DNA of 64,000 nucleotides from Roseovarius sp. (lineage in GTDB: Bacteria; Pseudomonadota; Alphaproteobacteria; Rhodobacterales; Rhodobacteraceae): assembly GCA_027493545.1 (NCBI GenBank), contig JAOSKR010000003.1, positions 677,360-741,359 on the forward strand. The letters run 5' to 3'. Below the pieces are notes generated by a model. That model was not told the DNA's origin, ran no database searches, and saw nothing but the letters and a program-made list of their open reading frames with translations. This document shows positions 1 through 9,824 of this stretch, piece by piece. The position numbers and the translations under genes are program-made. The number at the start of each line of letters is the position of its first letter. The stretch's first letter is position 1.

Positions 1-2304
1 CTTTTTGGCGTGGCCGAGGACCACGACAGCAACCCCATCAAGATGGGGATCGCGCGGCTCAAGGAACGCGGCGCGCGGATCATCGCGGTCAACCCGGTGC
101 GCACCGGCTACAACGCCGTGGCCGACGACTGGGTCGGCATCACGCCGGGCACCGACGGGCTCTTGGTTCTGGCGCTGGTGCATTGCCTGCTCAGGGCGGG
201 GCGGATCGATCTCGACTATCTGGCGCGCTACACCAATGCGCCGTTTCTGGTGAACCGCGATTCCAACTCCGCGGATTTCGGGCTCTTCCTGCGCGACGGC
301 ACCGGCACGCCGCAGGTGATCGACCGCGTGACCGGCGATCTTGCCCCGTTCGACCGCCCCGGCGTGCGCCCCGATCTCGCGGCCGCCCATCGCGACGGCG
401 CCATCACCCACAAGCCGGTGATGCACCTCATCGCCGCGCGCTACCTGTCGCGGGACTACGCCCCCGAGGCGGTGGCCGACCGCTGCGGCGTGCCCGCCGG
501 CCGCATCCGCGCCATCGCCGCCGAGCTGGCGAGGGTGGCGTTTGACGAGGAGATCGTGCTCGACCGGCCATGGACCGACTTTCGCGGCGAGACCCACGCG
601 ACCATGCGCGGCCGGCCGGTCAGCTTTCACGCCATGCGCGGGATTTCGGCCCATTCCAACGGCTTTCAGACCGCCCGCGCGCTGCATCTGCTGCAGATCC
701 TGCTCGGCAGCGTCGAGGTGCCCGGCGGCTTTCGCTTCAAGCCGCCCTATCCCAGGCCGGTCCCGGCGCATCCCGTGCCGCATTTCAGAGCCGCGCCGGG
801 ACGTCCGCTTGACGGACCGCATCTGGGCTATCCGCGCGGACCCGAGGATCTCGCGCTCGACGAGGACGGCCGCCCGGCGCGCATCGACAAGGCGTTTTCC
901 TGGGAGCATCCGCTCTCGGCGCACGGGCTCATGCACATGGTCATCGCCAATGCCCATGCCGGTGATCCCTACCCGATCGACACGCTCTTTCTCTACATGG
1001 CGAACATGGCCTGGAACTCGTCGATGAGCACGGCCCGGGTGATGGAGATGCTCACCGACACCAATGATGCGGGCGACTATGTGATCCCGCGGATCATCTG
1101 TTCGGACGCCTACGCCTCGGAAATGGTCGCCTATGCCGATCTGGTGCTGCCTGACACCACCTATCTGGAACGCCACGACTGCATCTCGCTGCTGGACCGT
1201 CCCATCAGCGACGCCGACGCCGCGGCCGACGCTATCCGCTGGCCGGTGATCGAGCCCGACCGCCCCGGCCACGAAGGCGTGCGCGGCTTTCAGAGCGTGT
1301 TGATCGACCTCGCCAGCCGGCTGAAACTGCCCGGCTTCGTCGATGACGCCGGCGCGCCGCTTTATGCCGACTATGCCGATTACATCACCCGGCACGAGCG
1401 CAAGCCGGGCATCGGGCCGCTGGCGGGGTGGCGGCTGGGGCGCTCGGGGCTGACGCATGGTCGCGGCGCGCCCAATCCCAAGCAGCTGCAAAGCTACATC
1501 GCCAATGGCGGCTTCTTCGTGAAACCCATCCCCCCCGAGGCCGCCTACATGAAGCCCCGGAACCGCGCCTATCAGGACTGGGCCGTCGGCATGGGGCTCT
1601 GCGACCGCCCGCAGCCTTATGTCTTCGACCTCTATTCCGAGACCATGCGCCGCTTTCAGCGCGCCGCCGAAGGCCACGGAGAGATACAGCCCCCCGAGCA
1701 TCTGCGCGCCCGCCTCAAGGCGGCGATGGACCCGCTGCCGGTCTGGTACGCGCCCTTCGGGGACGAGAGCGTGGACGCGGAGGAATATCCGCTCCACGCG
1801 CTGACCCAGCGGCCGATGGCGATGTATCACAGCTGGGGCTCGCAGAACGCCTGGCTGCGCCAGATCCACGGCGAGAACCCGCTCTACCTGCCCACCGGGG
1901 TGTGGCGGGCGCATGGCTTTGCCGAGGGTGACTGGGCGCGCGTCACCTCGGCGCATGGGGCAATCGTGGTGCCGGTGGCGCACATGGCCGCGCTCAACCC
2001 CGACACCGTCTGGACCTGGAACGCCATCGGCAAGCGCAAGGGCGCCTGGGCGCTCTCGGAGGACGCGCCCGAAGCGACGCGCGGCTTTCTGCTCAATCAT
2101 CTCATCCACGAATTGCTGCCCGAGCGGGGCGACGGGCGCCGCTGGGCCAATTCCGATCCGGTGACCGGCCAGGCGGCGTGGTTCGACCTGCGCGTCAAGA
2201 TCGAAAAAGACCGCCCCCCGGCCGAGAGCCAGCCCGCCTTCGGCCCGATTGCGTCACCGGTTGGTCAGGGGCCGGAAAACCTTGCCCGGAAGGTGGGAAA
2301 GTGA
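1..2304 (+). CDS. soeA: SoeA-like molybdopterin sulfite dehydrogenase, catalytic subunit (5' truncated by window edge)
   Basis: Molybdopterin-guanine-dinucleotide oxidoreductase of the DMSO-reductase superfamily. It probably oxidises sulfite to sulfate on the cytoplasmic side and passes electrons through SoeB to the SoeC quinone-reducing anchor. The frame is open from base 1, so the N-terminus, with the usual twin 4Fe-4S/MGD entry region, lies outside the window; 768 codons including the stop are visible. The visible part holds the molybdopterin-binding core (for example AVNPVRTGYNAVADDW near the start and SDAYASEMVAYADLVLPDTT in the middle) and a C-terminal molydopterin dinucleotide-binding domain. 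The order molybdoprotein, four-cluster ferredoxin, DmsC-type anchor is the SoeABC arrangement of purple sulfur bacteria and roseobacters. Other DMSO-reductase-type three-subunit enzymes (polysulfide or tetrathionate reductase) are the main alternative. Confidence 0.82.
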   Translation, partial: LFGVAEDHDSNPIKMGIARLKERGARIIAVNPVRTGYNAVADDWVGITPGTDGLLVLALVHCLLRAGRIDLDYLARYTNAPFLVNRDSNSADFGLFLRDGTGTPQVIDRVTGDLAPFDRPGVRPDLAAAHRDGAITHKPVMHLIAARYLSRDYAPEAVADRCGVPAGRIRAIAAELARVAFDEEIVLDRPWTDFRGETHATMRGRPVSFHAMRGISAHSNGFQTARALHLLQILLGSVEVPGGFRFKPPYPRPVPAHPVPHFRAAPGRPLDGPHLGYPRGPEDLALDEDGRPARIDKAFSWEHPLSAHGLMHMVIANAHAGDPYPIDTLFLYMANMAWNSSMSTARVMEMLTDTNDAGDYVIPRIICSDAYASEMVAYADLVLPDTTYLERHDCISLLDRPISDADAAADAIRWPVIEPDRPGHEGVRGFQSVLIDLASRLKLPGFVDDAGAPLYADYADYITRHERKPGIGPLAGWRLGRSGLTHGRGAPNPKQLQSYIANGGFFVKPIPPEAAYMKPRNRAYQDWAVGMGLCDRPQPYVFDLYSETMRRFQRAAEGHGEIQPPEHLRARLKAAMDPLPVWYAPFGDESVDAEEYPLHALTQRPMAMYHSWGSQNAWLRQIHGENPLYLPTGVWRAHGFAEGDWARVTSAHGAIVVPVAHMAALNPDTVWTWNAIGKRKGAWALSEDAPEATRGFLLNHLIHELLPERGDGRRWANSDPVTGQAAWFDLRVKIEKDRPPAESQPAFGPIASPVGQGPENLARKVGK

Positions 2305-2428
2305 TCCTGCGTCTTCATCTGGCCGCAAATACCTCGGGGCTGCCATTGTCGCGCCATTGGTCCGAAAGACACTGGCGGCGGGCAGAGCCCCGGCCCCGCG
2401 CTCGCGAATTACGCGGAGGATCGACGAG

Positions 2429-3175
2429 ATGACCTCCCTTCCCGAGCCGGGCGCGCGCAAGCTGGGGCTGGTGATCGACCTCGACACCTGCGTCGGTTGC
2501 CATGCCTGCGTGATTTCCTGCAAGGGCTGGAACACCGAGAACTACGGCGCGCCGCTGTCCGATCAGGACCCCTACGGCGCCGATCCCTCGGGCACCTTCC
2601 TCAACCGGGTGCATACCTACGAGGTCGAGCCCGCGGAGGGCGCCGCGCAGCTGGTGCATTTCCCCAAATCGTGCCTGCATTGCGAGGACGCGCCCTGTGT
2701 TACCGTCTGCCCCACCGGCGCCAGCTTCAAGCGCGCTGACGACGGTATCGTGCTGGTCAACGAGGCCGATTGCATCGGCTGCGGGCTTTGCGCCTGGGCC
2801 TGCCCTTACGGCGCGCGCGAGATGGATGCCGCCGAGGGCGTGATGAAGAAATGCACGCTCTGCATCGATCGCATCTACAACGACAACCTGCCCGAAGTGG
2901 ACCGTGTGCCGGCCTGCGTGCGCACCTGTCCGGCCGGGGCGCGGCATTTCGGTGATCTCGGCGACCCCGACAGTGACGTCTCGCGCCTGGTGGCCGAGCG
3001 CGGCGGCTTCGATCTGATGCCCGAACAGGGCACGAAACCGGTCAACAAGTACCTCCCGCCGCGCGCGCGCGACCGGCTGGAGGAGGTGGATGTTCTGGCG
3101 CCCTGGCTCGAGCCGGTGGCGGGCGAGGCCGGGGGTTTCATCGCCTGGCTCGACCGCGCGCTGGAGAAGCTCTGA
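2429..3175 (+). CDS. soeB: SoeB-like iron-sulfur electron-transfer subunit
   Basis: Ferredoxin-like subunit of 248 residues with four 4Fe-4S clusters, linking the SoeA molybdenum site to the SoeC membrane anchor. The cysteine groups are visible in order: CVGCHACVISCK near residue 20, CLHCEDAPCVTVCP near 85, CIGCGLCAWACP near 120, and CTLC followed by CVRTCPAGA near 140-170. The start at 2429 is chosen because GCGGAGGA lies 8 bases upstream and the ferredoxin fold begins right after it; the frame is open further upstream, but that stretch has no ferredoxin character. A 124-bp gap separates it from soeA, and its stop overlaps the soeC start by one base (TGATG), which suggests translational coupling. 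Confidence 0.85.
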   Translation: MTSLPEPGARKLGLVIDLDTCVGCHACVISCKGWNTENYGAPLSDQDPYGADPSGTFLNRVHTYEVEPAEGAAQLVHFPKSCLHCEDAPCVTVCPTGASFKRADDGIVLVNEADCIGCGLCAWACPYGAREMDAAEGVMKKCTLCIDRIYNDNLPEVDRVPACVRTCPAGARHFGDLGDPDSDVSRLVAERGGFDLMPEQGTKPVNKYLPPRARDRLEEVDVLAPWLEPVAGEAGGFIAWLDRALEKL

Positions 3176-4053
3176 TGCACCCCGCGCCCTCGGTCATTGT
3201 CTTCACCACGCTCTCGGGCGCGGGGTTCGGCCTGCTGGCCTTTCTCGGCGTCGGGTTGCCCCTGGTCACCGGCTGGGCGGCCCTTGTCTTCTTCGCCGTC
3301 GCCTATGGGCTGGCCGCGGGCGGGCTTCTGGCCTCGGTCTTTCATCTTGGCCGCCCCGAACGGGCGGTCAAGGCGTTCACCCAGTGGCGCAGCTCATGGC
3401 TGAGCCGCGAGGCGGTGGCCGCGGTCGCCGCGCTGCTGGTCATGGCGCTCTACGGCGCGGAGCTGGTCTTTGGCGGCACGGCCTGGCCGGTTCTGGGTGC
3501 GATCGGCGCGGCGCTGTCGCTGGGCACGGTTTTCTGCACCGCGATGATCTACGCCCAGCTTGCCGCGGTGCCGCGCTGGCGGACCTGGCTCACGCCGGCG
3601 CTTTATCTCGCGCTGTCGCTCGCGGGCGGCGCGCTTCTGGCGGGGCAGGCGGGCGTGGCGCTGGTGCTGTTGCCGCTTGCCGGCGCGGTGCAGATCGCGT
3701 GGTGGCTGCGCGGTGACCGGGCGCTGGCGCGAAGCGGCACGACGCTGGCGACGGCCACCGGGCTGGGCGGCATCGGTTCGGTGCGCGCCTTTGCGCCGCC
3801 CCATACCGGTGGCAACTATCTGTTGCGCGAGTTCGTCCATCAGGTCGGGCGCCGGCACGCGCTCAAGCTGCGCGCCATCGCGCTCGGCCTCGGGTTCGTG
3901 CTGCCGGTGGCGCTGCTGCTGCTGCCCGGCGCGCATCTGCCGGCCGCGCTCGCCGCCCTGAGCCATCTCGCCGGCGTCGCTGCCTCGCGCTGGCTCTTCT
4001 TCGCCGAGGCCGAGCACGTGGTCGGGCTCTACTACGGCCGCCGCCCGGGGTGA
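3175..4053 (+). CDS. soeC: SoeC-like DmsC/NrfD-type membrane anchor
   Basis: Hydrophobic protein of 292 residues with about eight predicted membrane helices (for example VFTTLSGAGFGLLAFLGVGL near the N-terminus and ALGLGFVLPVALLLLPGAHL near the C-terminus). It matches the DmsC family anchors that dock the catalytic dimer and exchange electrons with the quinone pool. Its start is coupled to soeB by a one-base overlap. It ends 23 bases before the corrected end of the convergent pyrophosphatase gene. The family member is inferred from operon position; the fold assignment is firmer than the substrate assignment. Confidence 0.8.
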   Translation: MHPAPSVIVFTTLSGAGFGLLAFLGVGLPLVTGWAALVFFAVAYGLAAGGLLASVFHLGRPERAVKAFTQWRSSWLSREAVAAVAALLVMALYGAELVFGGTAWPVLGAIGAALSLGTVFCTAMIYAQLAAVPRWRTWLTPALYLALSLAGGALLAGQAGVALVLLPLAGAVQIAWWLRGDRALARSGTTLATATGLGGIGSVRAFAPPHTGGNYLLREFVHQVGRRHALKLRAIALGLGFVLPVALLLLPGAHLPAALAALSHLAGVAASRWLFFAEAEHVVGLYYGRRPG

Positions 4054-4076
4054 CCCGGCAAACGGCGCAACGCGCC

Positions 4077-4998
4077 TCAGGCCGCCGGGGTTGGGGATGA
4101 TCTGCTTCTTGCGGCTCATGATGCCGGGCAGCACCACCGTGTCGCCCGTTACACTGGCGCCAAAGCTCTTTTCCGCGACGGTTTTCACCGGGTCGTTCGG
4201 AATCAGCAGCGTCGCTTCCTCGCGCAGGATGTCGATCACGAAGAGCAACACCTGATCGACCTCTTCCTCGGCGGCAATGGTCTCCATCGCCGCCACCAGC
4301 CCCGGCTTGCGGTCGAGGACGGCCGCCGGTGCCGTGGTCTCCAGCACCGAGACGCGGAAGCTCTTGCCGCCGATGCTGTAGGCCTTGGAATCCATCCGCA
4401 GAAGTTCGATGTCGGAAAAGGCCGAGATATCGGACTTGGCCGCGAACATCTCGGCGGCGTAATCGGGGATCGACAGTCCCAGTTCGGCGGCCAGGCGCTC
4501 GGCCACTTCGCGGTCGTGCGGCGTGGTGGTGGGCGAGCGGAATTCCAGCGTGTCGCTGAGGATGCAGGTCAGTGCCACGCCCTTGGCCCAGTCGGGCATC
4601 CGCCCGACATCCGCGCCCATCAGGTCGAGCATGATCGTGGCGGTGCAGGCCAGCGGGCGTATGGTGATCTCGATCGGCACGGGGGTTTCGAGCCCTCCGA
4701 CCAGCTTGTGATGGTCGATGATGGCGCGCAGATCGGCGACCTGGATGTTGTCGGGCAACTCGGCGGGGTTGTTGGTGTCGACGATGATGCACGGCTGGCC
4801 CGCCGCCAGATCGTCGATGATGCGCGGCCGGGGCAGGTTCCAGCGCTCCAGCATGAAGGCGGCCTCGGTATTGGGCTCGCCCAGCAGAACCGCCTCGGCC
4901 GCCTCGCCGCGCACCTCGTTGAGGTACCACGCCCAGAGAATCGGCGAGCCGGTTGAATCGGTGTCTGGCGACTTGTGACCGAGAATCAGGGTAGGCAT
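4077..4998 (-). CDS. ppaC: Manganese-dependent inorganic pyrophosphatase (apparent 3' frameshift)
   Basis: Family II (DHH) pyrophosphatase, hydrolysing cytosolic PPi. The N-terminal DHH domain shows GHKSPDTDS, VDTNNPAEL and IIDHHKL as metal-binding motifs, then SDTLEFRSPTTTPHD; the C-terminal DHHA2 domain ends in the substrate-binding SRKKQIIP. As read, the frame runs past IIPN for about 220 more residues antisense to soeC, which is unlike the family. Skipping one base in the A/C-rich run near 4085-4097 gives an immediate TGA at 4077-4079 and a 306-residue protein, the usual family length. An indel is therefore inferred and the gene is given its corrected end. Confidence 0.88.
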
Positions 4999-5183
4999 GC
5001 GTCAGGCGTCCTCTGGGCTATGGGAAGTGGGGCGCGTTATAGGCGTGTCTTGCGGGCTTGTCACGCATGTTGCCGCGCTGCGGCATGGATTTTAGTGTGA
5101 TCCGGCCGTTGCCCGAGAGACGCCTTGCCGGAGCGGTCAGGGACGGGGGCCGGCCTTGCATCAAAAAAATGTCGAGGGGGTTG

Positions 5184-5212
5184 TTGACAGCTTCAGACGC
5201 AGTGCCTAGCTA
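5184..5212 (+). promoter_or_regulatory. Sigma-70-type promoter of groES-groEL
   Basis: A TTGACA -35 box (5184-5189) is followed after 17 bases by TAGCTA (5207-5212). The CIRCE operator begins 8 bases downstream, the normal layout for an HrcA-repressed heat-shock promoter. Confidence 0.7.
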
Positions 5213-5219
5213 TGCGCCG

Positions 5220-5246
5220 TTAGCACTCGGAGCGAATGAGTGCTAA
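5220..5246 (+). promoter_or_regulatory. CIRCE operator (HrcA binding site)
   Basis: Perfect 9-9-9 inverted repeat: TTAGCACTC, nine bases, GAGTGCTAA, which is the canonical CIRCE consensus. It lies in the 5' leader of groES. HrcA binding here represses the operon and is relieved when GroEL is titrated by unfolded protein. The hrcA gene is not in this window. Confidence 0.96.
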
Positions 5247-5299
5247 CGGCCCGGGGAGAGGGCCATTCCTACGTAACCTTGAGCCAGGGAGCCAATGAC

Positions 5300-5611
5300 A
5301 TGGCATTTAAACCTCTGCATGACCGCGTGCTCGTCCGTCGCGTCGAGAGCGAAGAAAAGACCTCGGGCGGGCTGATCATTCCCGACACCGCCAAGGAAAA
5401 GCCGCAGGAAGGCGAAATCGTCGCCGTCGGCGCCGGCGCCCGTGACGAAGACGGCGACCGCATCAAGCTGGACGTCAAGGCCGGCGACCGCATCCTGTTC
5501 GGCAAGTGGTCGGGCACCGAGATCACGCTCGACGGTGAAGAGCTGCTGATCATGAAGGAAAGCGACATTCTGGGCATCATCGAAAACGGCAAGGCCGCCA
5601 AGGCTGCGTGA
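5300..5611 (+). CDS. groES: Co-chaperonin GroES
   Basis: Protein of 103 residues that caps the GroEL folding chamber. It opens with [14 protein letters not shown] and carries the mobile loop [21 protein letters not shown], then the typical [17 protein letters not shown] and ESDILGIIE. The ATG at 5300 starts the conserved domain and sits 53 bases after CIRCE; upstream in-frame codons lie inside the operator and are not coding. groEL follows after 57 bases in the same operon. Confidence 0.97.
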   Translation: MAFKPLHDRVLVRRVESEEKTSGGLIIPDTAKEKPQEGEIVAVGAGARDEDGDRIKLDVKAGDRILFGKWSGTEITLDGEELLIMKESDILGIIENGKAAKAA

Positions 5612-5629
5612 CCGCGTTCCGGATCGTGA

Positions 5630-7315
<1,686 letters not shown>

Positions 7316-7344
7316 GCTGGCCTGCCTGAACCAGGAACACGGCT

Positions 7345-7380
7345 GGGGCCGCCCTTCGGGGCGGCCCCGTTCCGTTTGTG
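7345..7380 (+). terminator. Intrinsic terminator of groESL
   Basis: A ten-base-pair GC stem (GGGGCCGCCC with GGGCGGCCCC, 7345-7354 and 7359-7368) closes a TTCG tetraloop and is followed by the T-rich GTTCCGTTTGTGT. It lies 30 bases after the groEL stop. Confidence 0.85.
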
Positions 7381-7404
7381 TCTTCGGGCGGTGATGGGCG
7401 CGGA

Positions 7405-7432
7405 CGTCAGGCGTCAGGCGTCAGGCGTCAGG
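7405..7432. repeat. Four tandem copies of a 7-bp unit
   Basis: CGTCAGG occurs four times in a row. The array covers the stop codon of the convergent membrane-protein gene (7428-7430), so slippage here would alter its C-terminus. Confidence 0.85.
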
Positions 7433-8051
7433 CCCGCGCCGGCCTGTCGCTGCGCGATGCGATGCCATCGTGAGCGGCGGCTGCCAGGAAATCCGGTCTT
7501 GCCCCGCGGTCCTGAACGATGTCGCACAGATGGCGGTGGATTTGCTCCAGGTCGGCCCGGTCGCCGGTGAGCGCCAGCAGTGGCGTGTGGTGTCCCGCCA
7601 CCCGCACGTAAAGCGACGCCTGCATCAGCGGCGCCGCAGGTCGTCGCAAGAACAGGCTATCGATCTCGTCGAGGCCGATCGTGCGCATGACCCGGCCGCG
7701 GTCATTCATGTTGATCTTGGTCAGGGCCAGTGTGCCGCGCTTGGCGTCGAGCGCCAGTTGCCGGCGAAACCCCCGCGTGCCGTAGGCATAGACCGCCAGC
7801 CCGACGGCGGAGCAGATTGCCGCAAGCAGCCCGTGCGACAGGAACTGTCCGCGTTCGGATTGTTCCGGCAGTACCAGCCACAGCACCGTCGAGGCCGCCA
7901 CCATCAGCCCGCCGGTCAGGCGCAGCGCCATTTCGGACACGGCCTCCATGCGGAAACGTTCGAATCGCTCCCTCGCGGTCAGGCCCAGCGGCGTCCGGGT
8001 CAGCGATATCGTGTCCCATTCGCGCTCGTAGACGTTTTCGCGGTTTCCCAT
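7428..8051 (-). CDS. Hypothetical two-helix membrane protein
   Basis: Protein of 207 residues, not assigned to a named family. It has a soluble N-terminus, two adjacent hydrophobic helices at about residues 45-62 (LTGGLMVAASTVLWLVLP) and 73-90 (GLLAAICSAVGLAVYAYG), then a soluble domain beginning FRRQLALDAKRGTLAL. That domain has the beta-rich look of a small PH-like module, which is inference only. It is convergent with groEL and stands alone, with no operon partner closer than the flavin reductase 129 bp upstream. The start at 8051 is the first ATG of the open frame. Confidence 0.6.
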   Translation of the reverse strand: MGNRENVYEREWDTISLTRTPLGLTARERFERFRMEAVSEMALRLTGGLMVAASTVLWLVLPEQSERGQFLSHGLLAAICSAVGLAVYAYGTRGFRRQLALDAKRGTLALTKINMNDRGRVMRTIGLDEIDSLFLRRPAAPLMQASLYVRVAGHHTPLLALTGDRADLEQIHRHLCDIVQDRGARPDFLAAAAHDGIASRSDRPARA

Positions 8052-8180
8052 TGGCGGATCCTGACAAAGACAACTTGATGAAATTTTGCCCGGAAAGCCG
8101 GCAACAATGTGGCCCCGCGGGCATGATTTCAGGGCGCGCGGGGGGCTGTGGCCGACCGGCCACCGGCCCCGAATTCATGC

Positions 8181-8664
8181 CTATTGCGGGCGTACGATGT
8201 GATAGCTGCCGCGCATGTAGGTCAGCGGCTTTTCCCCGGCGTCGAAGATATCGGTCACGTTGCCGATGCAGATCGCGTGGCTGCCGTGCACATGCCGGTG
8301 GCCGAGCTCGCAGGCGAATGCTGTCGCCCGCGGCAGGATGGGGCCGAACGGGGTGGCCGAGACCTCGAGCCCGGCAAAGCGGTTTTGCATGCGGTCGTCG
8401 AAGGCGCCGGCAAAGGCCCGCGCCAGATCGGCGGCGTCCTCGGGCAGGACATTGACGCAAAAAGACCCCGTTGGCCTCGACCGCCCGGGCGATGCGGCTG
8501 TCGTCCCTCAGACAGACCAGCACCGACGGCGGGTCGGCCGAGAGCGAGGTGAAGGCGCTCACCGTGGCGCCGGCCATGCCCGCCGGGCCGTCGGTGGTGA
8601 CGACGGTCACCGTGGCCGCGATGTGGCGCATCGCGGCGATGAAGGCCCCGCGCGTCACTGTCAT
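8181..8664 (-). CDS. Flavin reductase family protein (FMN-binding split barrel), one apparent frameshift
   Basis: Small NAD(P)H:flavin oxidoreductase of the HpaC/DIM6 family, about 160 residues after correction. The N-terminal half reads MTVTRGAFIAAMRHIAATVTVVTTDG, then TVSAFTSLSADPPSVLVCL (FMN contact) and SRIARAVEANGVF. The C-terminal half reads FCVNVLPEDAADLARAF, then FGPILPRATAFACELGH and the typical HAICIGNVTDI. The halves are in different frames and join exactly if one base is removed from the A5 run at 8459-8463. Its partner oxygenase is not adjacent, so its physiological role is open. Confidence 0.82.
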
Positions 8665-8890
8665 CGGCGCGCGGTGCCAAAGGCTCGGCGCTGGGGCGCG
8701 GTGGCTGGCACGGGGGCGGTTCTCCTCTTTCGGCGGGGCCGGGATCGCAGCACAAGAGATAGTGGGCAAAGCGCGCCCGGTAAAGCGCACAGGCCGGCGC
8801 GCACCCGTGCACATACGATCGGCCCGCCTTCGCGCGGATTGCCCCTGCGCACGTTTGACCCTATCAACTCGCCGTGAACCGGAGCCACCG

Positions 8891-9799
8891 ATGCCTGACC
8901 CCTCCACTGCCGTTGCCGTGTTGCCGCCCGCCACCCGCCCGGGGCTTTCCGGGCTGGGCCGGGTGGCCCTCGACGCCATGTTCTGGCCGCTTGGCCGGCC
9001 TGAAGGGCTGATGCGCCCCGGTGCCGTGCTGGCCGATCTGGGGCCGGGGGATCACCTCGTCGGCCTCGCACAGGACCTGATGCGCCCGCGCCTGCGGCGG
9101 GGCACGCGGGCGCTGATCTCGGTCATCATGGCCGAGCCGGCGGCGATCCACGCCGCGCGCCAGCGGCGCCTGGTGCGCCGCGCCGGGCGCTTTCACCGCA
9201 TCCTGAGTTACGATGAGGGGCTGCTGGCGCGGTTGCCCAACGGCATCTTCTTTCCCTACGGCACGTCATGGGTGCCGGACTGGCGCGAGCGCGACCTGAG
9301 CAAGCAGGCGATGTGCTCGCTCATCGCCTCGGCCAAGCGTTCGCAGGAGGGCCACGCGCTTCGCCACCGCCTGGCCGAACGGGTGCGGCGCGAGGGGCTC
9401 GGCGTCGATCTTCTGGGGCGCGGCTACGCACCCTTCGGCGCCAAGGCCGAGGGGCTGGCGCCCTACCGCTACTCGGTGGTGATCGAGAACGTGCGCGAGC
9501 GGAATTTCTTTACCGAAAAGCTGATCGACGCGGTGCTGTGCCGAACGGTGCCGATCTACTGGGGCTGTCCCAACATTGCCGATTTCATGGATGTCTCGGG
9601 CATGGTCCTGTGCGAAACCGAGGCCGGGATAATGGCCGCGGTGGCGGCGATGTCGGAAGAGGACTATGCCGCGCGCCTGCCGGGGCTGCTGCGGGCGCAG
9701 CCGCAGGCCGCGGCCTATGGCGACATTTTCGAGCGCGCGGCCCGCGCGGTGCTGGAGGATCGCCCGGTTCCGCCGCGTCCGGTGCCGGCAGGAACCTGA
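8891..9799 (+). CDS. Glycosyltransferase family 10 (fucosyltransferase-like) protein
   Basis: Protein of 302 residues. The C-terminal half has the GT10 donor-binding signature: YSVVIENVRERNFFTEKLIDA followed by VLCRTVPIYWGCPNI, where ENxxxxxxxTEK and the VPxYWG turn are the conserved elements. The N-terminal half is divergent. GT10 enzymes usually transfer fucose from GDP-fucose to cell-surface glycans, but the sugar cannot be told from sequence. The start at 8891 follows CCGGAGCC. It is monocistronic between convergent and divergent neighbours, without other polysaccharide genes. Confidence 0.75.
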   Translation: MPDPSTAVAVLPPATRPGLSGLGRVALDAMFWPLGRPEGLMRPGAVLADLGPGDHLVGLAQDLMRPRLRRGTRALISVIMAEPAAIHAARQRRLVRRAGRFHRILSYDEGLLARLPNGIFFPYGTSWVPDWRERDLSKQAMCSLIASAKRSQEGHALRHRLAERVRREGLGVDLLGRGYAPFGAKAEGLAPYRYSVVIENVRERNFFTEKLIDAVLCRTVPIYWGCPNIADFMDVSGMVLCETEAGIMAAVAAMSEEDYAARLPGLLRAQPQAAAYGDIFERAARAVLEDRPVPPRPVPAGT

Positions 9800-9824
9800 T
9801 CCCACCGGCGGTCCGGACCCCGGA

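Noticed and set aside
3394..4076. Long antisense extension of the pyrophosphatase frame across soeC
   Set aside because: The family ends at SRKKQIIP plus a few residues; the extension has Arg/Gln-rich shadow composition and disappears with one base correction.
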